64,000 nt of DNA from Kappaphycus alvarezii (Eukaryota > Rhodophyta > Florideophyceae > Gigartinales > Solieriaceae), in the NCBI GenBank assembly GCA_002205965.3, contig NADL03000673.1, positions 868,001-932,000 of the forward strand. Reading direction: 5' to 3'. Shown here piece by piece: positions 20,306 through 30,655 of this stretch. Each line of letters starts with the position of its first letter. Positions within the stretch are counted from its first letter, which is position 1. The notes beneath the pieces were generated by a model. That model did no database searches, was not told the origin of the DNA, and saw only the letters and a program-made list of their open reading frames with translations. The position numbers and the translations under genes were made by a program.

Positions 20306-21109
20306 ATCATATTACAGTACTGTACAGTTATTATTTGATCAGTAGCGTCTCGTAGCGGATGCTCGACTGGGGAGTGAAGACCCGCCTGTATCAGAAGCTT
20401 AGCTACTCAATCTGGTCAACATGTGCAGCATCCGTAATTTGTCGCGCACCGCAACACGCAGAGCTTAGTCACCCAATTCCAACTTAATTTTATGTACTTT
20501 GCAACGTTGCACATTTAGACTGTACACCAATGATAAAAGACATGGACGCGTTATTATTTGAAAATTAAATTGAAACTTAAAAATATAAACATTTATATAC
20601 ATATATTTCTTTTTGCAATCTGTACTTTCCTTTCTTCTCTGAATGAGCCCAGATTTCGTTTGCTAATTACAGTTTTACTGTGCAAATTGCCGAAATAAAT
20701 TGTTCTAATTGTAACGGGACAGCTTCCCTCCGGTCAAAATCAAAGCACAATTTTTTTTCGATTATTTGAAAACTAAATAGGAAATTTATAAAAATACATG
20801 TTTTCTTTTTTCGGTTTTTTTGGTACAGAAAAATAACAAACAAACAAATTTCTTTTTTCCGACGGGTTTATTGGTTGGGTTTCACCCGGCTGTGCTACTT
20901 AATTACCTGACTCCGTCTATGTCAACAGCTTGGATTTACACTCCTATTACAGTAGTCCAGTTCAACGCTCTGCAGTGAAGTTTGAAACCAGAAAAAATTG
21001 CTTGAAATACAGTACTGTACTGCATGATACAGTATAGCCGAGCAATTCCCTGTAACGCGATCATCTGAACTTCCATCACAACGCAGGTTTGGTCCTTAAA
21101 AAGGAGTTT
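20306..21109. other. AT-rich intergenic, no gene seen
   Basis: Contains TACTGTACAG palindromes near 20314 and 21009 and A/T-rich simple sequence at 20560-20830. No coding frame is visible. Confidence 0.5.
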
Positions 21110-21160
21110 AATGCATTGAGCATCTACTGGGGACTGCGCACATCGTAACTATACGGCTAC
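21110..21160 (-). repeat. Short remnant of a LINE 3' tail
   Basis: GCATCTACTGGGGACTGCGC and AACTATACGGCTA match the tail of copy H at 14893-14935 in the same orientation. Only about 50 bp survive, as expected for a strongly 5'-truncated insertion. Confidence 0.6.
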
Positions 21161-21167
21161 AAATGCG

Positions 21168-21352
21168 GCGACGGTTTCGTCCAACGCCTCATGCCTTACG
21201 GCTGGCCTCACACCAGCCCTGTGAGGTAGTGCTGATACCTCATGACTCGGCCTCATTTTCACTCTCCACTACGCAGACCTGTCCCATAGCAAGCATTCGG
21301 AAATAGCCGTCCTGCATCCCTAAAAAGCAAAGCACCCCAATCTCCCCCCCCT
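21168..21352 (+). repeat. C-tailed retrosequence, longest copy
   Basis: Shares GGTTTCGTCCAACGC, GCCTTACGGCTGGCCT, ACCTCATGACTCGGCCTCAT, GCCGTCCTGCATCCCTAA and a terminal run of eight C with copies at 24441-24635 (minus) and 63373-63512 (plus). See the findings for its nature. Confidence 0.8.
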
Positions 21353-21359
21353 ACGAATA

Positions 21360-23270
21360 CTGTACCATGGAAAAAAATTAAAATATACTTTCGATTCTTA
21401 TCATCAATCCACACTCTTCTCGCCACCGCCGACCCAGACATCCTCATTGTCACGGAGACCCGTACCGACACAGCGCCACTATTGTGCCGTGTCTGGCCCC
21501 AGGCAACCGTCTCACAAAGCCCCCACGCCGCACCACCTTCAACGCCCCCCTCGCGGCGGAGTTGCAATCGCTGTTAGGCCCAGACTCAGTACTACCATTC
21601 ACCGTGTCTGCAACACCTTCCATCCACCTACCAATTCAATCCTACAAATCCTCGCACTCAAATTGGACCCATCCACCCATGTCTCAGGAGCTCACGTCAG
21701 CCCGAAATTTCCTGCTCAATCGTTCGGGGCATTACTCAACGACTTAATCCGCCATTCCCACGGCATGCAATCCTACCAGGAGATCTGAACGAGCGATCCC
21801 CCTCTGGGACATAATAGCCAACCCAAGGGGACGTACGCTTGTGAGAGCAGTCTAGGATACACCATTCAAGAGATTCGGCGTCAACCAAACCCTCATTCCA
21901 CCCACGAGGGGCACTAGGCTCAAGCAACCCAGATATCTTCATTTCCTCCGAGCACCTACACTGCGCCGCCCTCTCAGACAGCTGGACCAGCTGCTCAGAT
22001 CACCACGCTGTTATAGCGACTCCACCCGCACCCTCCTGACCTGTTGGTCTGTTGGTCAGGAGGGTGCGTGGAGGTCGAACACTAAGACGATCCCCAGGAG
22101 GATAACGAAGTCAATGCTCTCCACTCCGACGAACCAGCAGGAAGCAGCGGCAACCTATAAACGCTCCCTGCCACCACTCATAGACGCGCTCTCCAACTGC
22201 ACTGCATCAGCGTCCCTGCCATATACGACTGTGTCACACGCGCCATCACCGACCCATGGCAAGAATCGCAAATCGCCGACCCCGCTATTTCAAATGTTCT
22301 GGACCTACTCATTGGATGGCTGACGGCTAAGCGCAACAAGGCATATAAGAAAGCAAAACGTTCTGGAATACATGCGGATTACCTCGAGTTCAAACGACTG
22401 CAGGCCGTCGTCCGGCAACCAGTCCGAAGAGAGAAACGATGGTTGCAAAAGCGAATCTTGCTCCGCCTCACTGACCTGCCAACGACCAATTCACCAAGGC
22501 AGTAGCAACTGATCGACGGCAGACCGCCAGGGGAAAGCGGACCAGCTACGCAACGGACGTCATCTCTCCCACGGGACTTCACCATCTACATGGGCACCGC
22601 CCATAACCAGGAACAACCCCCATGCAAATACAGAGCTTCACCCCCCCTGGCGCTTGAACAACATATCCTCAACTATATCTGCTCCGCGCCATGCGGAAAA
22701 GCAGTGGGTAATGACGGGGTACACATTGAGATGATGAAGACAGAGCCCGTCCTCTTCGCCACTCTGCTGTACACATGGTAGACGACAATAGGCCGAACGC
22801 ACCACTACCCCCATAACTGGGCCACAGGCATCCTGATCCCGGTTCACAAACGCGGGGACCAACATACACAATACAGCAAGCTACCGCCCACTTTGCCTCT
22901 TATCTCACTGCCGGAAAGCCATCGAAGGAGGTCTCGCCTCCCTCCTAGCCGACCTCACAGACCTCCATCCAATGCAATTTGGCTTTCAAAGAAGAATAGG
23001 CCCCTCCACTCCCTCATAGCCACGGAAGCAGCCATACGACAAGGGGATCGCTGGCTCGCCGCCCTGGATATGCTCAAGGCCTATCACAGGGTCAACCGCC
23101 AACTGCTCCTACACGACTGCGGATGCATGTTCCCCACACAGAAACAGCCATGATAAGAGCATGCCTCCTCCCCCTCAAAGTCCGGACAAGAGACGATTGC
23201 ACCCGTACAACAACGGTTATCCGCCTCGGTCTCACCCAAGGTTCCCCTCTCTCCCCTGTCTACTCCTAGG
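21360..23270 (+). mobile_element. LINE 5' half, copy F: EEP endonuclease and reverse transcriptase (broken)
   Basis: The endonuclease (exonuclease/endonuclease/phosphatase fold) shows PDILIVTETRTD (21.44 kb), LPGDLNERSP (21.78 kb) and DIFISSEHLHCA...SDHHAV (to 22.01 kb), that is the catalytic Glu, the DLN motif and the terminal SDH. The reverse transcriptase follows with APCGKAVGNDGVHIEMM (22.69 kb), WATGILIPVHKRGD (22.82 kb), FGFQRRIGPS (22.98 kb), RWLAALDMLKAYHRVN (23.05 kb) and TQGSPLSPV (23.24 kb). It stops before the catalytic ADD motif, so the 3' half is missing. Several stops and frameshifts are present. Confidence 0.85.
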
Positions 23271-23312
23271 CGCTACTCTAGAGTCAGGAGAATAAATAAA
23301 TGTTTACCACAC
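23268..23312. repeat. 45-bp repeat shared with 30031-30076
   Basis: GTCAGGAG, AATAAATAAATGTTTACCAC and ACC follow TAGGCG here. The copy at 30031 reads TAGGCG...GTCAGGAGATAAATAAATG, then TTCACCACACC. It starts exactly where LINE copy F is cut off. Confidence 0.7.
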
Positions 23313-23390
23313 CTCCCGACCATAGCAGTACTGTACATCATTACGTGCACAATATCAAGGTTATAATGAAGCGATGCGGGCATCGTTAAA

Positions 23391-24424
23391 CATGAAGGGG
23401 AGGGATTTGAGGCGCTTTGCTGATTAGAGAAAGGGAAACCTTTCATTTCATAAGATTCCGGGGGGGGGTGGTCACGCATGAGCCCCGTCTGGAGGTCAGG
23501 TGGTGGTGTATGTGAGCAGTTTTCGGTGATTCAGCATAACCGCGGTATATTGTAGAACAAACGCCGATACAAGTGTCTTGAGATTCCCGAAATTCAGAGA
23601 GGGGTGTTTCTCTCGACGATCAGTTGCAAAGTTGCTAAGATCATCAAGAGCCTTAAGTCTGGTTGCTCCGATTTGTCCATAGATATCGATGGCGATAGGT
23701 AAAATTTCAATCCTTTGGAACGACACGGTATCGCGTAGTGTTCCTTTTTCCGCCTTTCTTCCCGGGTCAGTGCTGAGAGACCTCCATCTGCCTGATTGTG
23801 GTACAGAGCGGAGTGAGGGTTGACAATGGTCACATCTAGTCCCTGTGCGGTGGGTTCGAATAGAGGGTCGTCGATGAAGAGGTCCAGTGCCCGCTGCTTG
23901 GTTGGGCTTTTGTGGAGGTCAGCGGCAAAGAGTCGTTCCCGAAATACGGTGGGGGAGATGGCCGGGCTTGTCAGTTCGCGTGTGTATTTCCCTAAGACGG
24001 TTGTGGCGGCGCACTGCACCCAAACCACCTTTTCAGATCGTTGCGTGATGTTCCATGGTGTCGAGGAGAGGGGAACAGTATAGTTACCTTTCAGGCAAGT
24101 AGGGCAGCGCTAGAGGCCTCAGAATATTGATTTGCCTAAGCGAAGGTGGACCATCGTGCGCCATATCTCCCCAGAGTTGTATAGGTCGGTGGTAGACAGC
24201 AGGATTGCTGAGAAGAGGGCAGAAGCCTTTGAGGAGTCAGCAGAGGCCAGACGAGTAAAAATGTGCGAGAAAGAGGCGGTAAGGATCGATGAGTGTAGCA
24301 GGGAGAGGCAGGAGCGGTGGAAGTGATGGGTAATCACTTCCTGGAGGGAGCGAATGGCGTTGTGGTCGAGGTGGCGAGAGCTTGATAAAAGTGCCTTTAG
24401 TCGTAGTTCTGCCGGGAGAAACAA
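23391..24424 (-). mobile_element. LINE 3' half, copy G: restriction-like endonuclease region (broken)
   Basis: Same subfamily as copy A. On the minus strand the frames give IWRTMVHLRLGKSIF, a CPTC motif, ALDLFIDDP...GLDVTIVNPHS (the acidic core, compare ALDVTVAHP in copy A) and LPIAIDIYGQIGATRLKALD (compare LPVGIDVFGALGADG). At least two frameshifts. The tail ends in AAATCCCTCCCC near 23.39 kb, like the C-tailed repeat family. Confidence 0.75.
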
Positions 24425-24440
24425 ATGAAGGCACCATTAA

Positions 24441-24635
24441 ATATAAAGGGGGGGGGATTTGGGGTGCTTACTGATAAGTGATGTAGGACGGCTATTTTCC
24501 GAGACTAAGGGTGGCAGGTGTATGTACTGGAGGGTCCGAAAAGGAGGCGCAGTCAAGCGGGACGATCTCATAAGCCTGGTGTAAGGCCAGCCGTAAGGCA
24601 TGCTGCGCTGGACGAAACCGTTGCCGAAGGTTGTC
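24441..24635 (-). repeat. C-tailed retrosequence, minus-strand copy
   Basis: Minus-strand blocks CAACGGTTTCGTCCAGCGC, GCCTTACGGCTGGCCTTACA, TAGCCGTCCTACATCACTTA and AAGCACCCCAAATC followed by nine C align with 21168-21352. It lies directly upstream of LINE copy G in the same direction. Confidence 0.75.
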
Positions 24636-24739
24636 TTTGCATAAGGACAGGTCGCACCCGCCCGAAGGTCTCCATTGCTCGCACGGCGACGTGCCTGGTC
24701 ACGTCTGTCAGCACTTAATCATTCTTCATTTACAGCAAA

Positions 24740-26073
24740 TAGTTTCTATGGTGTCCACTGCAGTCCGACTATAGGGCTAGGAACTAACCGGATGGTCCAC
24801 GTCGGTCACGAGCAGAGGCGTGCGCGAGCAGATAGCCATAGCAATAGACGACCAGAGGATGCATATAAGGCGCTGATACACTAGCCGGCGTATCACGCCT
24901 GCAGTCGTACTATACTTCCGCGCTATTCGCGGGATTAACTCCTCAAGCAATACCATAGTTTGGGGGCAGGCGCACCGAGAGAATCAAAACCAACTGGTTG
25001 AAAGGTGAAGTTCGGTGCACGGGTCGGGGTGTCGGACGGTGGAGGGGGGCGGCGCGACAGCTTGCGTTTAAGATCCTGTAACTTGTCACGGTGCGCCAAT
25101 GCCACAGCACCGCCAGAGGCCGAGGTGGCCTTGGTGCGGACGGCGGCTTTGAACGGGGAGACCATGGTGATGTCACACGCGACAGGCCGTATCTCTCCGT
25201 TGCTCGGATCGGCGGAGGGGTGAACAAGGATGTCCGGGGGCCGAAGTTCTGTGCCCGGGATGAGGAGAGGCACTTCGTACTTACAGTCGAGACCGGCGGC
25301 ACGGAAGACATGGTACGCGATCGCGTTGCGGAGGGCGTTAAGGCGGTGTGTGCGGCCAAACCCGGCAGGGCAGAGGTCGGCCGCGTGATCGCCAAGAGGG
25401 TCCATGGTTCGCTTGCAATGCTGACAGGTTATCCGGAGTGAGTCCGTGTAGACCGGCAATCTTAGGTGACGGGATAGCATGACGGTACAGTGGGCTTGCG
25501 ACACCTTGGTGGCATTGGTAGGGTGGGCGAAGAGGAATGCAAGGCGGAAGTAGTCGTGCCGTGGCTGTCTTGATAGTGACGTGGGCACCGTGAGAGGAAA
25601 GTGAGTGGAGGGTATCTCGGGAGACTGACGGATACGGGCGACGGGGGAGTTTGCGTTAGCCAGAACGACGAAGCGGTGAGTCTGCCGGGTGAGGGAGTAT
25701 CGATATCCGGGATCTGGTATAGAAAAGTAGACCGGCGAGGTGAGTATTTGGAATGCGGGAGGAGGAGGTGGTGGGAAGGATTGCGGAGAAAAAGCGGCGT
25801 TGACAGCTTGATCTGGTGGGCGAAGGATAGAGTAGTCAGTGAGAAGGAATGCGGCATAGAGATATGAGCTGCGAACGAAATTGTGGAACAGAGTAGCTAT
25901 TCGTGCAGGTGGGAGGTTGGCGGAGATCGGGGCTTCTCGAAGACGCCGAGCCACTGTTGTCGCAATGCGGCGCAAGCGTGCCAAGGTTTCGTCATGATGG
26001 AGTCCTTGAAAAGTGATCGATACTCCAAGGTATATTGCGGAGGAGGCCCGCTATATTGATATGCCTTGGAGGA
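24740..26073 (-). mobile_element. 3' part (copy B) of the interrupted dual-endonuclease LINE
   Basis: One frame runs from the reverse transcriptase end into the endonuclease and stops at 24935. It begins SSAIYLGVSITFQGL, where YLGV (26021-26032) is conserved LINE reverse transcriptase motif 7. A thumb region follows, then CQHCKRTMDPLGDHAADLC (near 25.41 kb), FGRTHRLNALRNAI, the RPPDILVHPS motif (25.24 kb) and VACDITMVSPFKAAV (25.17 kb), ending FQPVGFDSLGAPAP. This is direct evidence that reverse transcriptase and a PD-(D/E)XK-type endonuclease belong to one protein. The tail down to about 24.74 kb contains ATCCGGTTAGTTCCTAGCCC. The 5' part lies at 27026-29040. Confidence 0.85.
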
Positions 26074-26081
26074 AGCAGGGT
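26074..26081. repeat. Target-site duplication, left copy (AGCAGGGT)
   Basis: Identical to 27018-27025. The two copies flank plus-strand LINE copy C. Confidence 0.7.
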
Positions 26082-27017
26082 GCTGCGAGGCCAGAGCCAA
26101 GATGTTCAGGGAGGATGCTCTATGGAAAGATGTAACCAGCCCATCTACTCACAGTGCGCAACGCACTCGCCGCCAGATCCGCGGCCTAGCCTTTCGAAAC
26201 ACTGCTGCCGCCGCCTTCCTCTAGGCGCACCCGACAATGGCATCGAAAGTCTCTGCTGCACATTGGAGCATAATGCTGCGTCGACACCTCGGACGTCCAG
26301 TCTGCACAGATTCGATGAAGCTCTAGTGTCAACACTGTGAGAATCCACTGGATACCTATGGCGACCATGCTGCTGATAACTGTCCCTCGGGTTTCGGCCG
26401 CATCCTCCGGCACAACTCATCCGCAACATCCTCGCTTATCATGTGCTCCGCGCTGCAGGCTTGGACTATGAATTCGAGACCCCGCTCCTAATACCGGCAC
26501 CGACCTGCGACCAGCAGATCTCCTTGTCCACCCCCCTCTTCTCCCGTTGGACCCCGGGAGCGGCCCATTGCCTGTGACGTCACCGTTGTCTCCCCGTGTA
26601 ATTCGTCCTCCGTCACAGCAGCGACGAAATCCGCTGCAGGTGCCGCTACTCAGGCCCATTGACGCAAGGTCCAGGTCCTTGACCGCAAGCTCTCCGCCGC
26701 CTACTACCAACCTCGGAAAACTCTCGCGACCCGGGTTTCCCTTTCCAACCCGTCGCCTTCGATTCACTTGGTGCGCCATCACCGGACACATTCCGGTTTA
26801 TTTAAGAGTATATACCACGCACTGCGGCCCGCTACCGTACCACCGCGGCTACGATTCGCACAGGCATCTACCAGCGCGGCAGGTATGCCCAGTGATCATC
26901 GTGGCTATGGCCATCATCTCTCTCCACCGCACGTGATCGACGTGAACTATCCAGTTAGATCTAAACTAAGTAGTTGGTCAGTCAGTGTACACTTCAGAGA
27001 CATACTGAGTAAAAATG
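26082..27017 (+). mobile_element. LINE copy C, 5'-truncated, inserted into the minus-strand LINE
   Basis: 936 bp in the opposite orientation to its host element. It encodes the Cys/His motif CQHCENPLDTYGDHAADNC (26.33-26.38 kb), FGRILRHNS, the acidic core RPIACDVTVVSP (26.57 kb) and FPFQPVAFDSLGAPSPDTF (26.74 kb). The tail has TATCCAGTTAGATCTAAACT and ends TAAAAATG. It is the same subfamily as copy B. Stops and frameshifts make it inactive. Flanking AGCAGGGT repeats mark the insertion. Confidence 0.85.
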
Positions 27018-27025
27018 AGCAGGGT
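27018..27025. repeat. Target-site duplication, right copy (AGCAGGGT)
   Basis: Identical to 26074-26081. It directly follows the TAAAAATG tail of copy C. Confidence 0.7.
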
Positions 27026-29040
27026 CCCCGTAGGGAAGGTCCGCGGTATGATATCGAATTTCTCTGGACTCCATTTCATATTCTGTTTTGTTGCCCGTGC
27101 TTGGCAGACAGGGAGGAGTTCCTGCAGGAGCGGGAGGGATGTGATGTGCAGGTGGGCGTCATCCGCGAATAGTTTGCACGGCACCGGGTGTGAGTGTTGT
27201 GCAGCGCAATTGGATAGTGCAGTGGCCAGGCTGTTGAGGTAGATGAGGAAGAGGATCGGACAGAGGGGGGACCCCTGTCCAAGATCTAAAGTCATCATGG
27301 ACTGGGACGAGTTGCGTCTCCTTTCGTAGTGGCAGTGTGGGAGAGAAGCGGGGCAGCCATCATGCGACAGAGGGGCAGCGCCAAATAGTGGCAGTTCGAT
27401 AGGAGTAGGTGGCGGTCAACGCGGTCCTAGGCTTATCGAGAACCGCGAGAGTGCCCTGCCCGCAGTGAACGGCTTCATCTGCTGCAATGAGAGAGTGCGG
27501 GGTGCCAATTTTTCGTTGGAAGCCGTACCGCAATGTGTGGATGCACATTGATAGCGCTCCTTCGACCGCTTTCCGGCAATGGGAGAGGAGACATAGTGGA
27601 AGGTTGTTTGCGGGGCTCTATCGGTTGCCCTTCATGTACGTCGGTATGACAAGTCCTTGGGACCATTGGCGAGAATACTGAGTTGGTCATCCTATTGCAC
27701 TCCCTCAGGACTCGAGGGGCAAGACTCGAGATGAAGGGCAGTGCAACGGTTAAAAGGGCGCTTTTCACGACGGTAGCTGCGGACTACTGAGCGGAGTAGT
27801 TAAATTCCTGTAGGTTTGCAGGGTGCTGCGTACGGCGGGCTCAACGGAATGCGGCAGCGTGATTGCGCACTAAAGCGTCCAATGCGGGGTTCGAAAACGG
27901 CTTGTGGCGACAGGGTCTTCGTGGCGCGATGTCTTGCCAAGGTTGAGAGATTGTGGAGGTGGCGTGTGCGTACACTTCCTGGGCGGATGTTGGGGTGCAG
28001 TTATCCAGCAAGGAGATAATTGTGGGGAAGGTAGCTTCGTAGACCTGGTCTACCCATGCTCTATTTGCTAGGGAAGCCAGTAGGGATTTCGTGATCTGTC
28101 GGGGCGATGGAGGGGGCACTGACATAGGGACTGTTACCAGGATGATGAGTGATCTGAGGCGCTGTTGAAGCCAGGCTGGACAGTGGAAGTGAGAGGTACG
28201 GATGCGATGGCGATATCCGCCGTGCTGAAGCCCAAGCGCGGCGGGCTTGGAAGGTAGACGAAGGTGGCGCATTTACATAGTAACGTGTGGGAGAACGACT
28301 GTGACAACGGCGCGTCCTCGCGCATTTGTTTGAGAGTCCCAGCTGCAGTGCCGTGTGTTGAGGTCGCCAAGAATGATGTGGTGGACGGGGGGAGAATGGA
28401 GACGGTGGCGAAGAGCGAGTTTGAATGCGTACGTAAGAAAGCGCGGGATGACATAGGCCCCGGTGAGTGAGAGGCTGTTGGGGAGTTGAACGGTTATTGT
28501 TTGGAGTAATGAGTTGGTTGAAGGGTGTAGGGGACTGTTGACATGCAAGTGAGACGGAGAGCCCTTGAAGAACAGATATTGCAACCCCTGCACGGTGTGG
28601 GAAGTTACATTCTTGCTGGGAGGTGGAGCGTGAACCACGGTGCTTTGTGGCCAAAACGATTGAGATACGGATATGCATCACAACGAGTCTCGGTAAGAAG
28701 GATATCTGGGATGAGGGAGTCAAGGAGCAGTTGTATTTCATGAAGGCTTGTCGTAAGGCCGCAAACATTCCAGGATGCAATTCTAATGTTGGATGTCGGG
28801 GGCCGTTGATGTGCGGGCAGGTAGAGTGTTGGCTAGTGTTATTGTTGTTTCGGTGTCCTCCGTTGCGCGAGGTGTGATGTGGCGGCGCTTGGGAGGGGGG
28901 TGGGTCTGGTGAGGGGAAGGGGGCCGTGGTGCGGGGGATGTTGGGCATGACAGGGCGTGTTTGGGGGGTTTGGTGACGGTGTTGAGGGATCTGAGGGGGA
29001 AGGTTGGGGATGAACAGGGGGAAGTCGGCCATTTGTGCAT
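27026..29040 (-). mobile_element. 5' part (copy D) of the interrupted dual-endonuclease LINE: EEP endonuclease and reverse transcriptase
   Basis: From the ATG at 29032 a Pro/His-rich N-terminal region (MADFPLFIPNLPPQ) precedes the endonuclease: IRIASWNVCGL (28.77 kb), IPDILLTETR (28.70 kb) and HHIILGDLNTRHCSWDSQTN (28.36 kb), the last an EEP/APE signature. Reverse transcriptase motifs follow: YGFQRKIGTPHSLIAADEA (27.53 kb), GQGSPLCPILFLIYLNSLA (27.27 kb) and the catalytic FADD at 27158-27169. The sequence ends KFDIIPRTFPTGTL exactly at the AGCAGGGT repeat, just before YLGV would be expected. YLGV is the first motif of copy B on the other side of the insertion. Several frameshifts are present. 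Confidence 0.85.
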
Positions 29041-29089
29041 GAAAAGCGGAGTCGACGGAGTGGAGGGAGTTGTGAAAGAACAGCAGTGT

Positions 29090-29665
29090 ACTGTACTTGC
29101 ATTGAAGGAGAGCTCCGTACTCCTAAATGGCGTACGATGACCGTATCATCCCCATTCCAAGAGAGCTACAAGTCAATGGCAGCATGGGAAGCGCGAGCTA
29201 TTGCCATGCAGCAGATATGCGGAAGAAGACGAACCTGACCACCAAACTGGCAGCCATTCCAGGCGCGGCAGCCGGGACGATCAAAGGTAGGATGGGATTT
29301 TGTGCCGCTAGCTATTGACTCCTGTTTCCGATTCCAGCCTCTGGTATTCGACTCCCTCGGTGCCTCCTCTCCGGAAACGGTGTTATTTATCGAATTGTTG
29401 TACCACTTGTGGCCAGGTAATGCCACACCTCGAACACTACCATTCGCACCCGCATCTACCAGCGTTTAGCATACACCGGGGTTAGCCGAACCGCCCCTTT
29501 CAAACATCAATGAACCAAATTGATCCAACAGTGTATCAGTCGCGCTTTGTGGTCGTCGGTGGCAATGGCCATCATATCGCGCCCCCCACTGCAAGTGACC
29601 AGTTTGGTCGACCCGGTTAGTTCTCAACTGAACAACCGGTCAGTCGGTGCACACTCAATATAAAA
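29090..29665 (+). mobile_element. LINE fragment, copy E: RLE domain C-terminus and tail
   Basis: Frames give TMTVSSPFQESYKSM followed by EARAIAMQQICG, aligning with the VVSPF region of copies B, C and H, and later FRFQPLVFDSLGASSPETVL. The tail includes ACCCGGTTAGTTCTCAACTG and ends ATAAAAATGAGC, as in copy C. It is broken by stops. Confidence 0.75.
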
Positions 29666-30655
29666 ATGAGCATAATTTCTCTTCTCTTAGGATCAACCCC
29701 ATCCTCAAGCACCCGCGAGGCCTCGCACTTCGCTGGTTTCAGCACTGGCTCCCACATCACCCAGTGTCAACAACTACGCCCCATACAACTGCCATCCGGA
29801 CCATAGAACTCCTCCGGAACAACGCCCTCCTCCACAGCCAGCTCTTATAATTACGGGAGGCCATCACTATACTATATTCTCATCGCTAGCTAGCGGGCAG
29901 TACATTGCATCTCCCTACCATCTGCACCCCCAAAGGACCCTTATGACGCACATTCAATTCCGACCAAATAAGATTCATCACTTTTCTGCATTACAGTATT
30001 CACTTGCAAGAGTACCCTGACAACATAGCCGTTTAGGCGGCTTTTACTGTAGTCAGGAGATAAATAAATGTTCACCACACCCTCTGTGGCAAGATCCAAC
30101 TTCATAGACAGGTACGCAGCAGCTGTTTCGTCTCGGAGCGGATGCTCAATGTCAGGAAAATTAAGTAAACCACCTCAGTCCGCTTTAATAAGGGAAGAGT
30201 GAAGATTCGTGTATCTGTTGTACAGTGCATAATGTACAAACCGTCGTGGCCAATCACGGACCACGACTGATCTGGCTTGTCAAATTCAGTGACTTGAGCT
30301 CAATATGTATTGCCGGGTGGAAATACTATTGTATTGTGCGCCTGGTGATATGGTGGCTATCGTCTACTATATGTACAGCTTTACAGCGATCGGAACGGCT
30401 ATACTGTGTAAGGCAGTCCTCACTACCCGATCGGGGCTGTAGGAAAAAAGGTAATTTTTTGCTACCTCTGGTGAATCGTGAAAATCGTCGTGTAAGTACA
30501 TAGCTCGCCCTACTAAAGTACTCAAATACGGGACTGCAACAGCATCCAAGGGGACCTTCGTACGCGTTCACTGTGCCTGCCCTTGTTCGAGCCCTCTCGC
30601 TTACACTGCGTCTATCACAAGCATGGGCCCAGGGAAAGACTTCGTGAAAGGTCTA
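29666..30655. other. Intergenic, no gene recognised
   Basis: Contains the 45-bp repeat at 30031-30076, and near 30136 a block resembling 20345 (TCTCGGAGCGGATGCTC against TCTCGTAGCGGATGCTC). A 5' LTR for the following gag was looked for and not found. Confidence 0.4.

Noticed and set aside
28061..29032. A continuous 323-codon minus-strand frame
   Set aside because: Only its N-terminal part belongs to the LINE protein. The endonuclease motifs continue in the other frames, so the rest is a Pro/Ser-rich shadow.
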